DNA of 64,000 nucleotides from DASRVA01 sp050732875. Its GTDB lineage: Bacteria; Gemmatimonadota; Gemmatimonadetes; JACCXV01; JAHWKZ01. The notes under the pieces were generated by a model. The model had not been told where the DNA came from. It worked only from the letters and a program-made list of their open reading frames with translations, and searched no databases. Shown here in pieces: positions 25,692 to 34,004 of this stretch. The stretch is taken from NCBI GenBank assembly GCA_050732875.1, contig JBOHRQ010000008.1, forward strand, positions 5,822 to 69,821. The letters run 5' to 3'. Every line of letters begins with the position of its first letter. The stretch's first letter is position 1. The position numbers and the translations under genes are program-made.

Positions 25692-28060
25692 GCACGAGAA
25701 CCGCCGCCCCCGTGGCCCCAGAGCGGGAGATCGAGCTCGCCGTCGAGGGAATGCACTGCGCCTCCTGCGTGAGCCGGGTCGAGTCCGAGCTGACCGCTCT
25801 TGCCGGGGTGACGGCCGCCTCCGTCAACCTTGCCACCGACTCCGCGCTGGTGCGGACGGTCTCCGGGGGGCTGCGCGCGCGGGACCTGGTCGAGGCGGTC
25901 CGCCGGGCGGGCTACGAGGCGTCGGTCGTGACCGGGGCCACCCGCGAAGAGGAGGCCCGGCGGGCCGAGCGCGTGCGCGAGGAGGCGCGGCTCGGGCGCC
26001 GCTTCTGGGTCGCCCTGGCGTTCACCGCGCCACTCGTCGTCTTCGAGATGATCCCGCATCTCCTGATGCCGCTGGGGCTTGACCTCGGCTGGCCGGTTCT
26101 CGACCCGCGGGTCCAGCTCCTCCTCGCGACCCCGGTCGTTCTCTACAGCGGACGGCGGTTCTTCCGCGGGGCCTGGAGCGGTCTCCGCCACCGCTCGGCC
26201 GACATGAACACGCTGATCGCAGTCGGAACCGGAACCGCGTACGGCTACAGCGCGGTCGCGACCATGGCACCGGGCCTCTTCCGCGCGGCGGGGATCACGC
26301 CGTCGGTCTACTTCGAGGCGGCGGCAACGATCGTCACGCTGATCCTGCTCGGCACCTGGCTCGAGACACGAGCCCGCGGGCGGACGGGGCAGGCGATCCG
26401 CGCGCTGCTCGACCTCCGGCCCGAGGTCGCCAGCGCGCGCCGCGACGGGCGCGAGGTCGAGGTGCCGGTCGAGGACCTGGAGCCGGGCGACGTGCTCGTC
26501 GTGCGGCCCGGAGAGCGCATTGCCGTGGACGGCGAGGTCCTCGAGGGCCGGACCACCGTCGACGAGTCGATGCTGACCGGCGAGTCCATGCCGGTCGAGA
26601 AGGCCCCCGGCGACGCGGTCGTGGGCGGGACGATGAACCGCACCGGAGTGATCGCGTTCCGGGCGACCAGGGTCGGTTCCGAGACGGCCCTGGCGCAGAT
26701 CGTCCGTCTGGTCCGCGAGGCGCAGGCGTCGAAGGCGCCCGTCCAGCGGCTCGCCGACACGGTGGCCGCATACTTCGTGCCCATCGTGATCGCCATCGCG
26801 ATCGCCACCTTCGTGGTCTGGTTCGTAGTGGGTCCCGAGCCCTCACTGCCCTACGCGGTCGTGACGGCCGTGGCGGTCCTGATCATCGCCTGCCCGTGCG
26901 CGCTCGGGCTGGCGACGCCGACGGCGGTCATGGTGGGCACCGGCCGCGGCGCCGAGCTGGGGATCCTGATACGGGACGCCGAGAGCCTCCAGAAGGCCCA
27001 CGAGCTGGACACCGTGGTGCTGGACAAGACCGGCACGGTGACACGCGGCGCGCCCGCCGTGACCGACGTTCTCCCAGCGGCTGGCGTGAGCGACGCCGAG
27101 CTCCTCGCGCTAGCCGCCGCTGTGGAGCGGGGCTCGGAGCATCCGATCGGCGAGGCGATCGTGCGCGCCGCCGAAAGCCGCGCCGCCGCGCCGCCGCCGG
27201 CCGCCGACTTCGAGGCGCTGGCCGGCCAGGGCGTCCGGGCCTCGGTGGATGGCCGCGAGGTCGTGATCGGAACCGCCGTGCTGCTGGCGGAGCGAGACAT
27301 CGATCTTGTAGATCTGGCTGGAGAGACCGCGCAGGCCGTGGTCGAGCGGTTGGCGGACGCCGGCAAGACGCCCGTGCTGGTGGCGCGCGCCGGGAAGTTG
27401 CTCGGCGCGATCGCCGTGGCCGACACTGTCCAGGAGGGGGCCGCCGAAGCGGTGGCGGCGCTCCGCTCGCGCGAGCTCGACGTCATCATGATGACGGGCG
27501 ACAACCCGCGCACCGCCGAGGCCATCGCTCGTCAGGTCGGGATCGAACGCGTCCTGGCCGAGGTCCTGCCGGAAGAGAAAGAGGAGCGGATCCGCGCCCT
27601 CCAGGAGGAGGGCCGGGTGGTGGCGATGGTGGGCGACGGGATCAACGATGCCCCGGCATTGGTCCGGGCCGACATCGGGATCGCCATCGGCACCGGGACC
27701 GACGTCGCTATCGAGGCCGGCGACATCACGCTTATCAAGGCCGACCTGCGCGGCGTCGTCCAGGCGATCGCGCTCTCCAGAAAGACCATGCGGACGATCC
27801 GCCAGAACCTCTTCTGGGCGTTCGTCTATAATGTGCTCGGGATCCCGCTGGCAGCGGGCGTCTTCTATCCATGGACCGGCCTCCTTCTCGCTCCGTGGGT
27901 CGGTGCCCTGGCGATGGTCCTGAGCGACATCTTCGTGATGGGAAACTCGCTGCGGCTGAGGACGGTGCGGCTCGGCGGCGCGAGGCGCGGTCCGTCTACA
28001 GCGATGACGGGGAACGGGGTTTCCGGCGGAATCGTGACCTCCGGGAGCGCCACGGCATGA
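25688..28060 (+). CDS. copA: Cu(I)-exporting P1B-type ATPase
   Basis: A 790-residue inner-membrane pump. One N-terminal metal-binding domain (GMHCASC, Cys24 and Cys27), then the transport Cys-Pro-Cys at 402-404 (IIACPCALGLATPTAV), phosphorylation Asp446 (DKTGTVT), the SEHPIGEAI locus, GDGINDAPAL, and TM7 NLFWAFVYNVLG. TM8 reads MVLSDIFVMGNSLRL, where P1B-1 enzymes usually have MxxSS; Asp replaces the second Ser. With csoR upstream, Cu(I) is still the likely substrate. Overlaps both neighbours by 4 bases. Confidence 0.95.
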   Translation: MSTRTAAPVAPEREIELAVEGMHCASCVSRVESELTALAGVTAASVNLATDSALVRTVSGGLRARDLVEAVRRAGYEASVVTGATREEEARRAERVREEARLGRRFWVALAFTAPLVVFEMIPHLLMPLGLDLGWPVLDPRVQLLLATPVVLYSGRRFFRGAWSGLRHRSADMNTLIAVGTGTAYGYSAVATMAPGLFRAAGITPSVYFEAAATIVTLILLGTWLETRARGRTGQAIRALLDLRPEVASARRDGREVEVPVEDLEPGDVLVVRPGERIAVDGEVLEGRTTVDESMLTGESMPVEKAPGDAVVGGTMNRTGVIAFRATRVGSETALAQIVRLVREAQASKAPVQRLADTVAAYFVPIVIAIAIATFVVWFVVGPEPSLPYAVVTAVAVLIIACPCALGLATPTAVMVGTGRGAELGILIRDAESLQKAHELDTVVLDKTGTVTRGAPAVTDVLPAAGVSDAELLALAAAVERGSEHPIGEAIVRAAESRAAAPPPAADFEALAGQGVRASVDGREVVIGTAVLLAERDIDLVDLAGETAQAVVERLADAGKTPVLVARAGKLLGAIAVADTVQEGAAEAVAALRSRELDVIMMTGDNPRTAEAIARQVGIERVLAEVLPEEKEERIRALQEEGRVVAMVGDGINDAPALVRADIGIAIGTGTDVAIEAGDITLIKADLRGVVQAIALSRKTMRTIRQNLFWAFVYNVLGIPLAAGVFYPWTGLLLAPWVGALAMVLSDIFVMGNSLRLRTVRLGGARRGPSTAMTGNGVSGGIVTSGSATA

Positions 28061-28167
28061 CGCCGGTCGAATGGGCGGTTGCCGTTGGCGGGCTGACGCT
28101 CATCGCCTTCGAGTTGTGGTTCTTCCTGGGCGGCGCGCCGGGGCGGAACCGGGGGCCTCGGCCATGA
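28057..28167 (+). CDS. 36-residue single-span membrane protein coupled to copA
   Basis: A tiny protein, MTPVEWAVAVGGLTLIAFEL then WFFLGG and a short basic tail. It has one membrane helix and no metal ligands. The ATG overlaps the copA stop and its own stop overlaps the next ATG, so it is translated as part of a chain. The helix resembles the N-terminal anchor that in other copper operons is fused to a cupredoxin-like domain, so it may be a stripped version or a small pump subunit. Function unknown. Confidence 0.6.
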   Translation: MTPVEWAVAVGGLTLIAFELWFFLGGAPGRNRGPRP

Positions 28168-28583
28168 CCGGCTCGCGCCGCTCGGCGCTCAGGCTCGCGA
28201 TGCCCGCCCTCCTCCTGGCGCTTCTCGTCCCGGCGCGGGCGATCTCCCTCTGCTGCCTCGACATGGTGGGGACACAGACTCCAGCCGCCCGCCACTCGAC
28301 CCATGGGTCGATGCCACATCATCGGTCGGAAGCGGAGTCCGTGCCGGTCGGCCAGGCCTTGGCGCCCCTCCCTACGTCCGTTTGCGTCATTCTGGCCACC
28401 CCCGCCCCCGTTTTGCGCGAGCGTGGCCGCTCGGGCGACGCGGCGGCCGGGGTGGGCGACCTCGCTCTCGCGTCGACGGCTGGGCTCGGCTACCCCCCGA
28501 CGCGCGATCGCCCCGTCCATCCCTGGCTCACGTCCGTCCCTCAGCCTGCCGGGCTAGAGAGCCCGCATCCCCTGCGGTTGTAG
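28164..28583 (+). CDS. Small exported Cys/His/Met protein of the copper operon
   Basis: A 139-residue protein: signal peptide (LRLAMPALLLALLVPARA), then SLCCLDMVGTQ with adjacent cysteines and a His/Met stretch (HSTHGSMPHHR) suited to copper. The rest is Pro-rich with no recognised fold. The ATG overlaps the stop of the 36-residue gene. The same layout, a small exported soft-metal-rich protein beside a pump, occurs at 17961. Likely a periplasmic copper buffer or chaperone by inference. Confidence 0.6.
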   Translation: MTGSRRSALRLAMPALLLALLVPARAISLCCLDMVGTQTPAARHSTHGSMPHHRSEAESVPVGQALAPLPTSVCVILATPAPVLRERGRSGDAAAGVGDLALASTAGLGYPPTRDRPVHPWLTSVPQPAGLESPHPLRL

Positions 28584-28643
28584 GCCGCGCGGTCTTTCGC
28601 TTTTCGCGAGCGACCCCGTCCCATCAACCATGCAGGTGAAACG

Positions 28644-29990
28644 ATGCTCAATCCTCGACTCGCTAACGCGCTCGCCGCGCTCGCGCTCTTTCTCCTGGCC
28701 TCCCGGCCGACGGCCGCGCAGGAGCACCGCCACCCGGCGCCGCCGCCCGCCGATTCGGCGGCGATGGTTTCGATGCCCGAAATGGCCATGCGGCCGGGCC
28801 TGCTCGGTATCCCTCGCACGCGCGAGGGCTCGGGCACGGCCTGGCTCCCCGACGCGAGCCCCATGCATGCCCTGCACCGCCGGGCCGGCGACTGGGAGCT
28901 CATGCTCCACGGCAGCCTCTTCGTCCACTACCTCGACGACGGCGGCGATCGCGGCCGGGAGCAGTTCGGGGCCACCAACTGGATCATGGGGATGGCCCGC
29001 CGGCCGGCGGGGGGGGGCGACCTGACGCTCCGTGCCATGTTGAGCGCCGATCCCTTGACCGCGGACGAATGCGGCTACCCTGACCTCCTCGCGACCGGCG
29101 AGTTCTGCGACGGCGAACCGCTCCACGACCGGCAGCATCCGCACGACCTCTTCATGGAGCTGGCCGGCGTCTACGAGCGGGCGCTCGCGGAGGGTCTCGC
29201 GCTCCAGGTCTACGGGGGGCCGGTCGGCGAGCCGGCGCTGGGGCCGGTCGCCTTCCCCCATCGCGTCTCCTCGTTCCCCAACCCGATCGCCCCGATCGGC
29301 CATCACTGGCTCGACTCGACCCACATCGCGTTCGGCGTCGCGACGGCCGGGATCTACGGCTACCGCTGGAAAGCCGAGATGTCGCTCTTCAACGGCCGCG
29401 AGCCGGACGCCGAGCGCTACGACTTCGATCTCGACGCGCTCGACTCGTACGCGGGACGATTCTGGCTCCTGCCGAACGACCGGTGGGCGCTCCAGGTCTC
29501 GGCAGGACGGCTGAACGAGGCGGAAGTGCACGAAGCCGGCGGCCCGCGCATCGACGTCACGCGCGTGACCGCGTCGGCGACCTACCACCGCCCGCTGGCG
29601 GAGGAAGGGGTCTGGGCCGGCACGATGGCCTGGGGACGAAACCGCGAAGGAAGCGAGGCGACCCATGCCTTCCTCGCCGAGGCCAGCCTCAACCTCGCCG
29701 ACCGCGACGTCTTCTACGGCCGGGTCGAGGTCGCGGAGAAGACCGGCGGAGATCTGGTTCTGCCGGAGGAGCTCGAGGAGCGGTCGTTCACGGTCGGGAA
29801 GCTCGGGCTCGGCTACGTACGCCAGCTCGATCCCGTGGCCGGCCTCGTGCCCGGCATTGGCGCCGGCATCAGCGTTTCGCGCGTGCCCGACCAGCTCGAA
29901 GCGTTCTACGGCTCGACGACCCTGACGGGATTTCAGGCCTTCTTCCGGCTGCGGCCGGCGCCGATGACGGCGGGAGGCCACGCGCACTGA
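28644..29990 (+). CDS. Outer-membrane beta-barrel protein of the copper operon
   Basis: A 448-residue exported protein. After the signal peptide comes a His/Met-rich N-terminus (EHRHPAPPPADSAAMVSMPE, then MAMRP), then beta strands spaced as in barrels, with conserved-looking DRQHPHDLFMELAGVYER and FPNPIAPIGHHWLDSTH. I recognise it as a copper-operon-associated barrel of unknown activity. The start has no strong Shine-Dalgarno. It ends 75 bases before a convergent gene. It could be a copper porin or sensor. Confidence 0.65.
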   Translation: MLNPRLANALAALALFLLASRPTAAQEHRHPAPPPADSAAMVSMPEMAMRPGLLGIPRTREGSGTAWLPDASPMHALHRRAGDWELMLHGSLFVHYLDDGGDRGREQFGATNWIMGMARRPAGGGDLTLRAMLSADPLTADECGYPDLLATGEFCDGEPLHDRQHPHDLFMELAGVYERALAEGLALQVYGGPVGEPALGPVAFPHRVSSFPNPIAPIGHHWLDSTHIAFGVATAGIYGYRWKAEMSLFNGREPDAERYDFDLDALDSYAGRFWLLPNDRWALQVSAGRLNEAEVHEAGGPRIDVTRVTASATYHRPLAEEGVWAGTMAWGRNREGSEATHAFLAEASLNLADRDVFYGRVEVAEKTGGDLVLPEELEERSFTVGKLGLGYVRQLDPVAGLVPGIGAGISVSRVPDQLEAFYGSTTLTGFQAFFRLRPAPMTAGGHAH

Positions 29991-30065
29991 TGGCCGCCGT
30001 GGGGCATTGTGCCTGGCGGGCGCCGGGGGTGGATCCGGCACCCACCACGTAGACAGGAGAGGCGG

Positions 30066-31205
30066 CTACTCGATCAGCTGGACGCCCTTGATGCCTGGCG
30101 CGCTCACCTCGCCGCCCACGATCCCGGTGGCGTAGAGGATGCGCCCGAACAATTGCTGGTTGTTGCCGTTCCCGGAGACGCCCTCGAAGAACACCGCGAT
30201 GAAGTTGGTGAAGACGAGCTCCTTGCGGCCGGGCAGGAACGAGCGTGAGGGATCGAACGTCGGCACGATGCCGATCCGCGGGCTCCCCTCCCACGGATCC
30301 CAGGCGCTCCCGACGACCTGGTTCTCGACGGGATCCCAGGAGGCGGCGGAATCCAGCGCGATGAGATCCTCGACGCCTTTCACGGTGTTCCCGAACATGT
30401 TGCCCGGCTCGGTCTCGTACTCGTCGCCGACCGTGATGATCGCGGGGTTGCAGAACGCGATGTTGTCCCTGTACCACCGGCCCCCGATACCGCCCGGAAT
30501 CACCCACGGGTAATACCAGCTCGGGCCTGTCCCCGGGCAGCAGCCGTCACCCTGCTTCACGTTCCCCTTCAGGACGATCGGGCGGCCGAAGTCGTTGATG
30601 TAGCCCAGCCCGTCATCTCCCGGCTGGCCGGGATTTCTCCAGCTCGACCCGTACCCCGTCACGGCCGGGTCGTATACGTCGACGCCGGGATCGAACGTGT
30701 CGTTCCCGTCGTTGCTGTCGTAGCGGTCATAGATCGAGAACGGCTTCACGCAGGTAGCCGCCCCCGCCGGCGCCACGCGCGCCGTCGCATCCGCCCCGAT
30801 GTTGACGACATCGACACCGAAGATCCGGGCGAACCATGTGGCGACCGGTCCCCCGCGGACATCGTCGCGATGCGCGCGAACCGTCACCGTGTAGTCGACG
30901 AGGTCGACGTCCACGTCCTCGACGGGGTCGATGTCGATCGCCCCCTGGACGTCGTTCATCTCCCCGAATCGCTCCGCTTCCGAGCGGGCGAATCCATCAT
31001 CGTCGAAGTTGTTTCTGAGCGCCCCGGCCCCGGCCATCGCCGCGGCATCGGCGGTCCGCTGAGCCTCGGTCTTGGCGGTGAGCAGCATGCCGACGTCGAC
31101 GGCCAGGGCGACGACCGAGAGGAGTGCGGTCATCGCGATGGCAACGACGACGATCGTCGCCCCGCGCTCCGAGCGCCGGATCCCGAACGAGTTTTGCATG
31201 GGCAT
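30066..31205 (-). CDS. TadG-like protein with vWA-less C-terminus
   Basis: A 379-residue membrane protein. Its N-terminus ERGATIVVVAIAMTALLSVV then DVGMLLTAKTEAQRTADAAA is the TadG/TadE-like N-terminal helix found in Flp-pilus assembly proteins. The remainder is an extracellular domain rich in Asp, Gly and Trp with one Cys-Cys pair (GDGCCPG), without an evident vWA motif. No other tad genes are nearby, so pilus function is unproven. ATG 31205 has AAGGGG upstream, which is buried in a hairpin (31207-31240). Confidence 0.75.
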   Translation of the reverse strand: MPMQNSFGIRRSERGATIVVVAIAMTALLSVVALAVDVGMLLTAKTEAQRTADAAAMAGAGALRNNFDDDGFARSEAERFGEMNDVQGAIDIDPVEDVDVDLVDYTVTVRAHRDDVRGGPVATWFARIFGVDVVNIGADATARVAPAGAATCVKPFSIYDRYDSNDGNDTFDPGVDVYDPAVTGYGSSWRNPGQPGDDGLGYINDFGRPIVLKGNVKQGDGCCPGTGPSWYYPWVIPGGIGGRWYRDNIAFCNPAIITVGDEYETEPGNMFGNTVKGVEDLIALDSAASWDPVENQVVGSAWDPWEGSPRIGIVPTFDPSRSFLPGRKELVFTNFIAVFFEGVSGNGNNQQLFGRILYATGIVGGEVSAPGIKGVQLIE

Positions 31206-31206
31206 A

Positions 31207-31240
31207 CCAACCCCTTCCGCATCAGATGCGTGCGGGTTGG
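31207..31240 (-). promoter_or_regulatory. Leader hairpin covering the tadG-like ribosome site
   Basis: CCAACCC (31207-31213) pairs with GGGTTGG (31234-31240), and CGCAT (31218-31222) with ATGCG (31226-31230) inside it. On the minus strand the left arm includes the AAGGGG just before the start codon, so the fold would reduce translation. Confidence 0.45.
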
Positions 31241-31315
31241 CCCGGGGGAGGATCGGTAGCTTACAACGTCCGGAGTCAGCCGCGCAAGGGCAGGACATGT
31301 GGTAGATTACGATCT

Positions 31316-31840
31316 GTGCGACCGCTGACGATGCTTCTCACGCTCCTCGCCGCCTGCGGCGGGGCGGAGCCGGCCACCACCCGCGTTCCGTCCACGCCGG
31401 GGACCGGCGACCCCTGGATCACGATCGAGGGGGTGCTGTTCCCGGACGTCTTCGCCGAGGCCCCGGACGAGATCGTCGAGGCGTACGTGTTCGCCGCCAA
31501 GCACCCCGAGGTCCTGAGCTACATGCCGTGCTACTGCGGCTGCGAGCGCGAGAGTCCGCCCCACGACTCCAACTACGACTGCTTCGTCGACGCGATCGAC
31601 CGGACCGGCCCGCTCCCGCGCGTGAGCCCGGACCCGATGGGGTTCGGCTGAACGATCTGCGTGGATATCGCCCGGGAGGCGAAGAGGCGGTACGAGGCGG
31701 GCATGCCGCTCCCCGAGATCCGGGAGATCGTCGAGGAGAAGTACAGCCAAGGCCGGCCGGGGACGCCGACCCCCCACCCGCCGGCCGACGAGGCCGCGCT
31801 GAACGGAGCCGGTCCGTCGGACGAGCTTACTGGCGGGTGA
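31316..31840 (+). CDS. PCYCGC-motif lipoprotein with in-frame TGA at a C-x-x-C site (selenoprotein candidate)
   Basis: From GTG 31316 the protein starts with a lipobox (LLTLLAAC, Cys14) and carries the family signature PCYCGC at residues 71-76 followed by DSNYDCFVD. At codon 112 the frame meets TGA (31649-31651) but continues with TICVDIAREAKRRYEAGMPL and PEIREIVEEKY, the normal end of PCYCGC proteins, to TGA at 31838. Relatives have Cys-x-x-Cys here, so TGA occupies the first Cys and gives U-T-I-C. Read through, the product is 174 residues. Either Sec is inserted, or a TGC-to-TGA mutation truncates it. An outer-face thiol/selenol redox role is inferred. Confidence 0.7.
31668..31682 (+). promoter_or_regulatory. 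SECIS-like hairpin after the in-frame TGA
   Basis: TCGCC (31668-31672) pairs with GGCGA (31678-31682) around a CGGGA loop. The loop begins 21 bases after the TGA and has a G at its second position. Published bacterial SECIS rules ask for a loop 16-37 bases downstream with G in the first two positions, so it qualifies, though a five-base stem is common by chance in GC-rich DNA. Confidence 0.4.
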
Positions 31841-32432
31841 AGATCAGCTCGACGTCGTCGACGTAATAGGTGCGGGCCGTTTCGAAGGTGCCCCACACGC
31901 CGAGAGCGACCCAGATGGAGCCTTCCGGGTCGGCGGTCACGGCACCCAGTTCGTAGCGCCGGGCGGTCCAGACGTGCCCCACATCCTCGTCGGCGCCGTT
32001 CCCCGTATCGTCGTCCTGGAACGTCAGGTCGTCGGCCGTCTCCGGGTCGACCGCCGTGGCGCCGGCGATGATTCGCCACAGGTTGACGTTTCCGAAGTCT
32101 GCGCTGGCGAAGTCGAACGACACCTCGATCCCATAGGTGATACCGGGAGCCAGCTGGAACTCCCGCTCCATCCAGATCTTCCCGGCGTCGTTCAGGTTGT
32201 CGAGCGACAGCCGCACCGACCATTCCCCGCGCTCGGCCAGCTCGTTCGAGCGTTCGACCGACCAGGTGACCGGAGGATCGTCGACGTCGGTCGCGTCCGC
32301 CATCCACTCACCAATGTTGTTCTCGAAGGTGAACTCGAACGTCCGGCGAACGAACGGCTCGCTGGTCGAGACGTCGCAGGCGGCGGCCAGCACACCGACC
32401 GCTACCGCGATCGGCACCTGGTGGAGCCTCAC
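31827..32432 (-). CDS. Lipoprotein with carbohydrate-binding-like beta domain
   Basis: A 201-residue lipoprotein (lipobox VLAAAC). The body reads like a jelly-roll module of CBM type: FEFTFENNIGEWMADATDVD, WSVERSNELAERGEWSVRLS, and a terminal ARTYYVDDVELIF strand. No catalytic residues are seen. It starts at GTG overlapping the stop of the small membrane gene upstream (GTGA), and its 3' end overlaps the PCYCGC gene by 14 bases on the opposite strand. Ligand unknown. Confidence 0.65.
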   Translation of the reverse strand: MRLHQVPIAVAVGVLAAACDVSTSEPFVRRTFEFTFENNIGEWMADATDVDDPPVTWSVERSNELAERGEWSVRLSLDNLNDAGKIWMEREFQLAPGITYGIEVSFDFASADFGNVNLWRIIAGATAVDPETADDLTFQDDDTGNGADEDVGHVWTARRYELGAVTADPEGSIWVALGVWGTFETARTYYVDDVELIFTRQ

Positions 32433-32629
32433 CGGGTGTGGGGGAGGGGGATCAGAAGGAGACCCAGCCCGCCGCCGAGGGGCAATGCGCCGATCACGGC
32501 CAGCCACAGGTCGTGCAGATAGAAGGCGGGAATCGTGATCAGAAGCCCCAGCACCAGGGAGGCGAGGGCGAGCTTTCCCCGCACGGGAATGAAGCGGGCG
32601 AGTGCCGCGCTGATCCGGTCGGAAGCCAT
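32429..32629 (-). CDS. Small two-span membrane protein
   Basis: A 66-residue protein with two hydrophobic helices (LALASLVLGLLITIPAFYL and LWLAVIGALPLGGGLGLLLI) and a short basic N-terminus. ATG 32629 is chosen because the upstream extension is Arg/Pro-rich and uncharacteristic. It is coupled to the following lipoprotein gene. No recognised family. Confidence 0.6.
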   Translation of the reverse strand: MASDRISAALARFIPVRGKLALASLVLGLLITIPAFYLHDLWLAVIGALPLGGGLGLLLIPLPHTR

Positions 32630-32697
32630 GGCGGAGGCCACGCTAGCCTCGTCTTCGGGCCTTGGCAACCGGCGCCGGCCGGGAGTAAGCTCCGGCC

Positions 32698-33249
32698 ATG
32701 CTCGTGGCCGGTATCGCCGTGCTCCTGTCGTTCGGGATGTTCCTCGGCGTGCTGGCCGTTCTGGTCCTGGTACGCCGGGGCGATGCGCCCCGGTATCGGG
32801 CAAGTCCCGAGTACGACGCCTGCCGGCGCGAGGCGGTCCGGTTGATGGCGGGAACTGAGGCGGAGACCGGGATTCGGCCCTGGTACCGAAAGGGTCGCCG
32901 GAACCCGAATCCCGACGACCCTCTGCGGGAGCCGTTCCGTTCGGCGGCGGCCGAGGCCCTGCGCATCGCCATCCCGACAGAGCGACAGGTCCGGATCGAG
33001 CCCGATGGGACGGCCCTGCTCTCCGGCGGCGTCCGCATTCTTCCGGAGGTGTCCACCGCCGACCTCCGGCAGAGAGCCCGCGACGGCTCCGGACTCGAAA
33101 TCGGTCTGGTGCTCGTCAACCCCGAGCCGCCGGGAAACTACCCCCGGCGGGTCTCCCTGCCCGTCCAGATCCTGTTCCCGGCTCTCGAGCGGGCGGGCCG
33201 CTCCGACCTGGTGGAACGGTTCCGGGGCCTGGCGGAGCGGATCCGGTGA
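32698..33249 (+). CDS. Membrane-anchored protein of unknown function
   Basis: A 183-residue protein with one N-terminal membrane helix (MLVAGIAVLLSFGMFLGVLA) then a soluble domain containing RPWYRKGRRNPNPDDPLREP and VRIEPDGTALLSGGVRILPE. I do not recognise the fold. It overlaps the following methyltransferase by 4 bases and starts a three-gene coupled unit ending with a Vgb-like propeller. Confidence 0.6.
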   Translation: MLVAGIAVLLSFGMFLGVLAVLVLVRRGDAPRYRASPEYDACRREAVRLMAGTEAETGIRPWYRKGRRNPNPDDPLREPFRSAAAEALRIAIPTERQVRIEPDGTALLSGGVRILPEVSTADLRQRARDGSGLEIGLVLVNPEPPGNYPRRVSLPVQILFPALERAGRSDLVERFRGLAERIR

Positions 33250-34004
33250 CCCGGTCGCGAGTCCGGGCCGCGAAGAACCGCGAGTACTGGGACGACGCCG
33301 CCGACGACTACCAGGCCACGCATCGCCGCCGGCTCTCGATCGGCCGGCCGGCCTGGGGGGTGTGGCGGATTCCGGAGAGCCGCCTTCTGGCGCTCGGAGA
33401 AGTGAGGGGCAGGTCCGTCCTCGAGCTGGGGTGCGGGGCGGCTCAATGGTCGATCGCCCTGGCGCGCCTGGGGGCCCATCCGGTCGGGTTGGACAACTCC
33501 GGACGGCAGCTCGACCATGCCCGCCGGCTCATGGTCCGGGCGGGCATTGGGTTCCCGCTCGTGCAGGCCAGCGCCGAGGAGGTGCCGCTCACCGGCGAAA
33601 GCTTCGACATCGTCTTCTGCGACCACGGGGCGATGTCGTTCGCGGATCCGCGGCGCGCGGTCCCCGAGTGCTCGCGGCTTCTTCGCCCGGGCGGGCTGCT
33701 GGCGTTCACCCACGAAAGCCCCCTCTCCTACTTGTGCTCCAGCGCGGGACGACCTCACGTCACGCGGCTCCAGCGCGACTATTTCGGGATGCGGCGCTGG
33801 GAGACGGAGGAGCACGTCGAGTATCACCTGGGGTATGGGGATTGGATTCGCCTCTTCCGGAAGCATGGCCTCATCGTCGAGGATCTGATCGAGCTGCGAC
33901 CCGGGCCAGGCGCGACGACGTCGTACGACGGCTGGAGCCGCGAATGGTCGCGGCGGTGGCCGGCCGAGAACCTGTGGAAGGTACGCAAGGAGGATCGACC
34001 ATGA
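33246..34004 (+). CDS. Class I SAM-dependent methyltransferase
   Basis: A 252-residue methyltransferase: REYWDDAADDYQATH at the front, motif I VLELGCGAAQWSIAL, motif II GLDNSGRQLDHARR, and FDIVFCDHGAMSFADP, then a C-terminal DYFGMRRWETEEHVEYHLGY typical of actinobacterial-style methyltransferases. GTG start overlaps the previous stop; its own stop overlaps the next ATG. Substrate unknown. Confidence 0.85.
   Translation: MTRSRVRAAKNREYWDDAADDYQATHRRRLSIGRPAWGVWRIPESRLLALGEVRGRSVLELGCGAAQWSIALARLGAHPVGLDNSGRQLDHARRLMVRAGIGFPLVQASAEEVPLTGESFDIVFCDHGAMSFADPRRAVPECSRLLRPGGLLAFTHESPLSYLCSSAGRPHVTRLQRDYFGMRRWETEEHVEYHLGYGDWIRLFRKHGLIVEDLIELRPGPGATTSYDGWSREWSRRWPAENLWKVRKEDRP

Noticed and set aside
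29995..30065. GGGTG/CACCC hairpin after the copper-operon barrel gene as a terminator
   Set aside because: The stem is only five pairs and no T-run follows on either strand.
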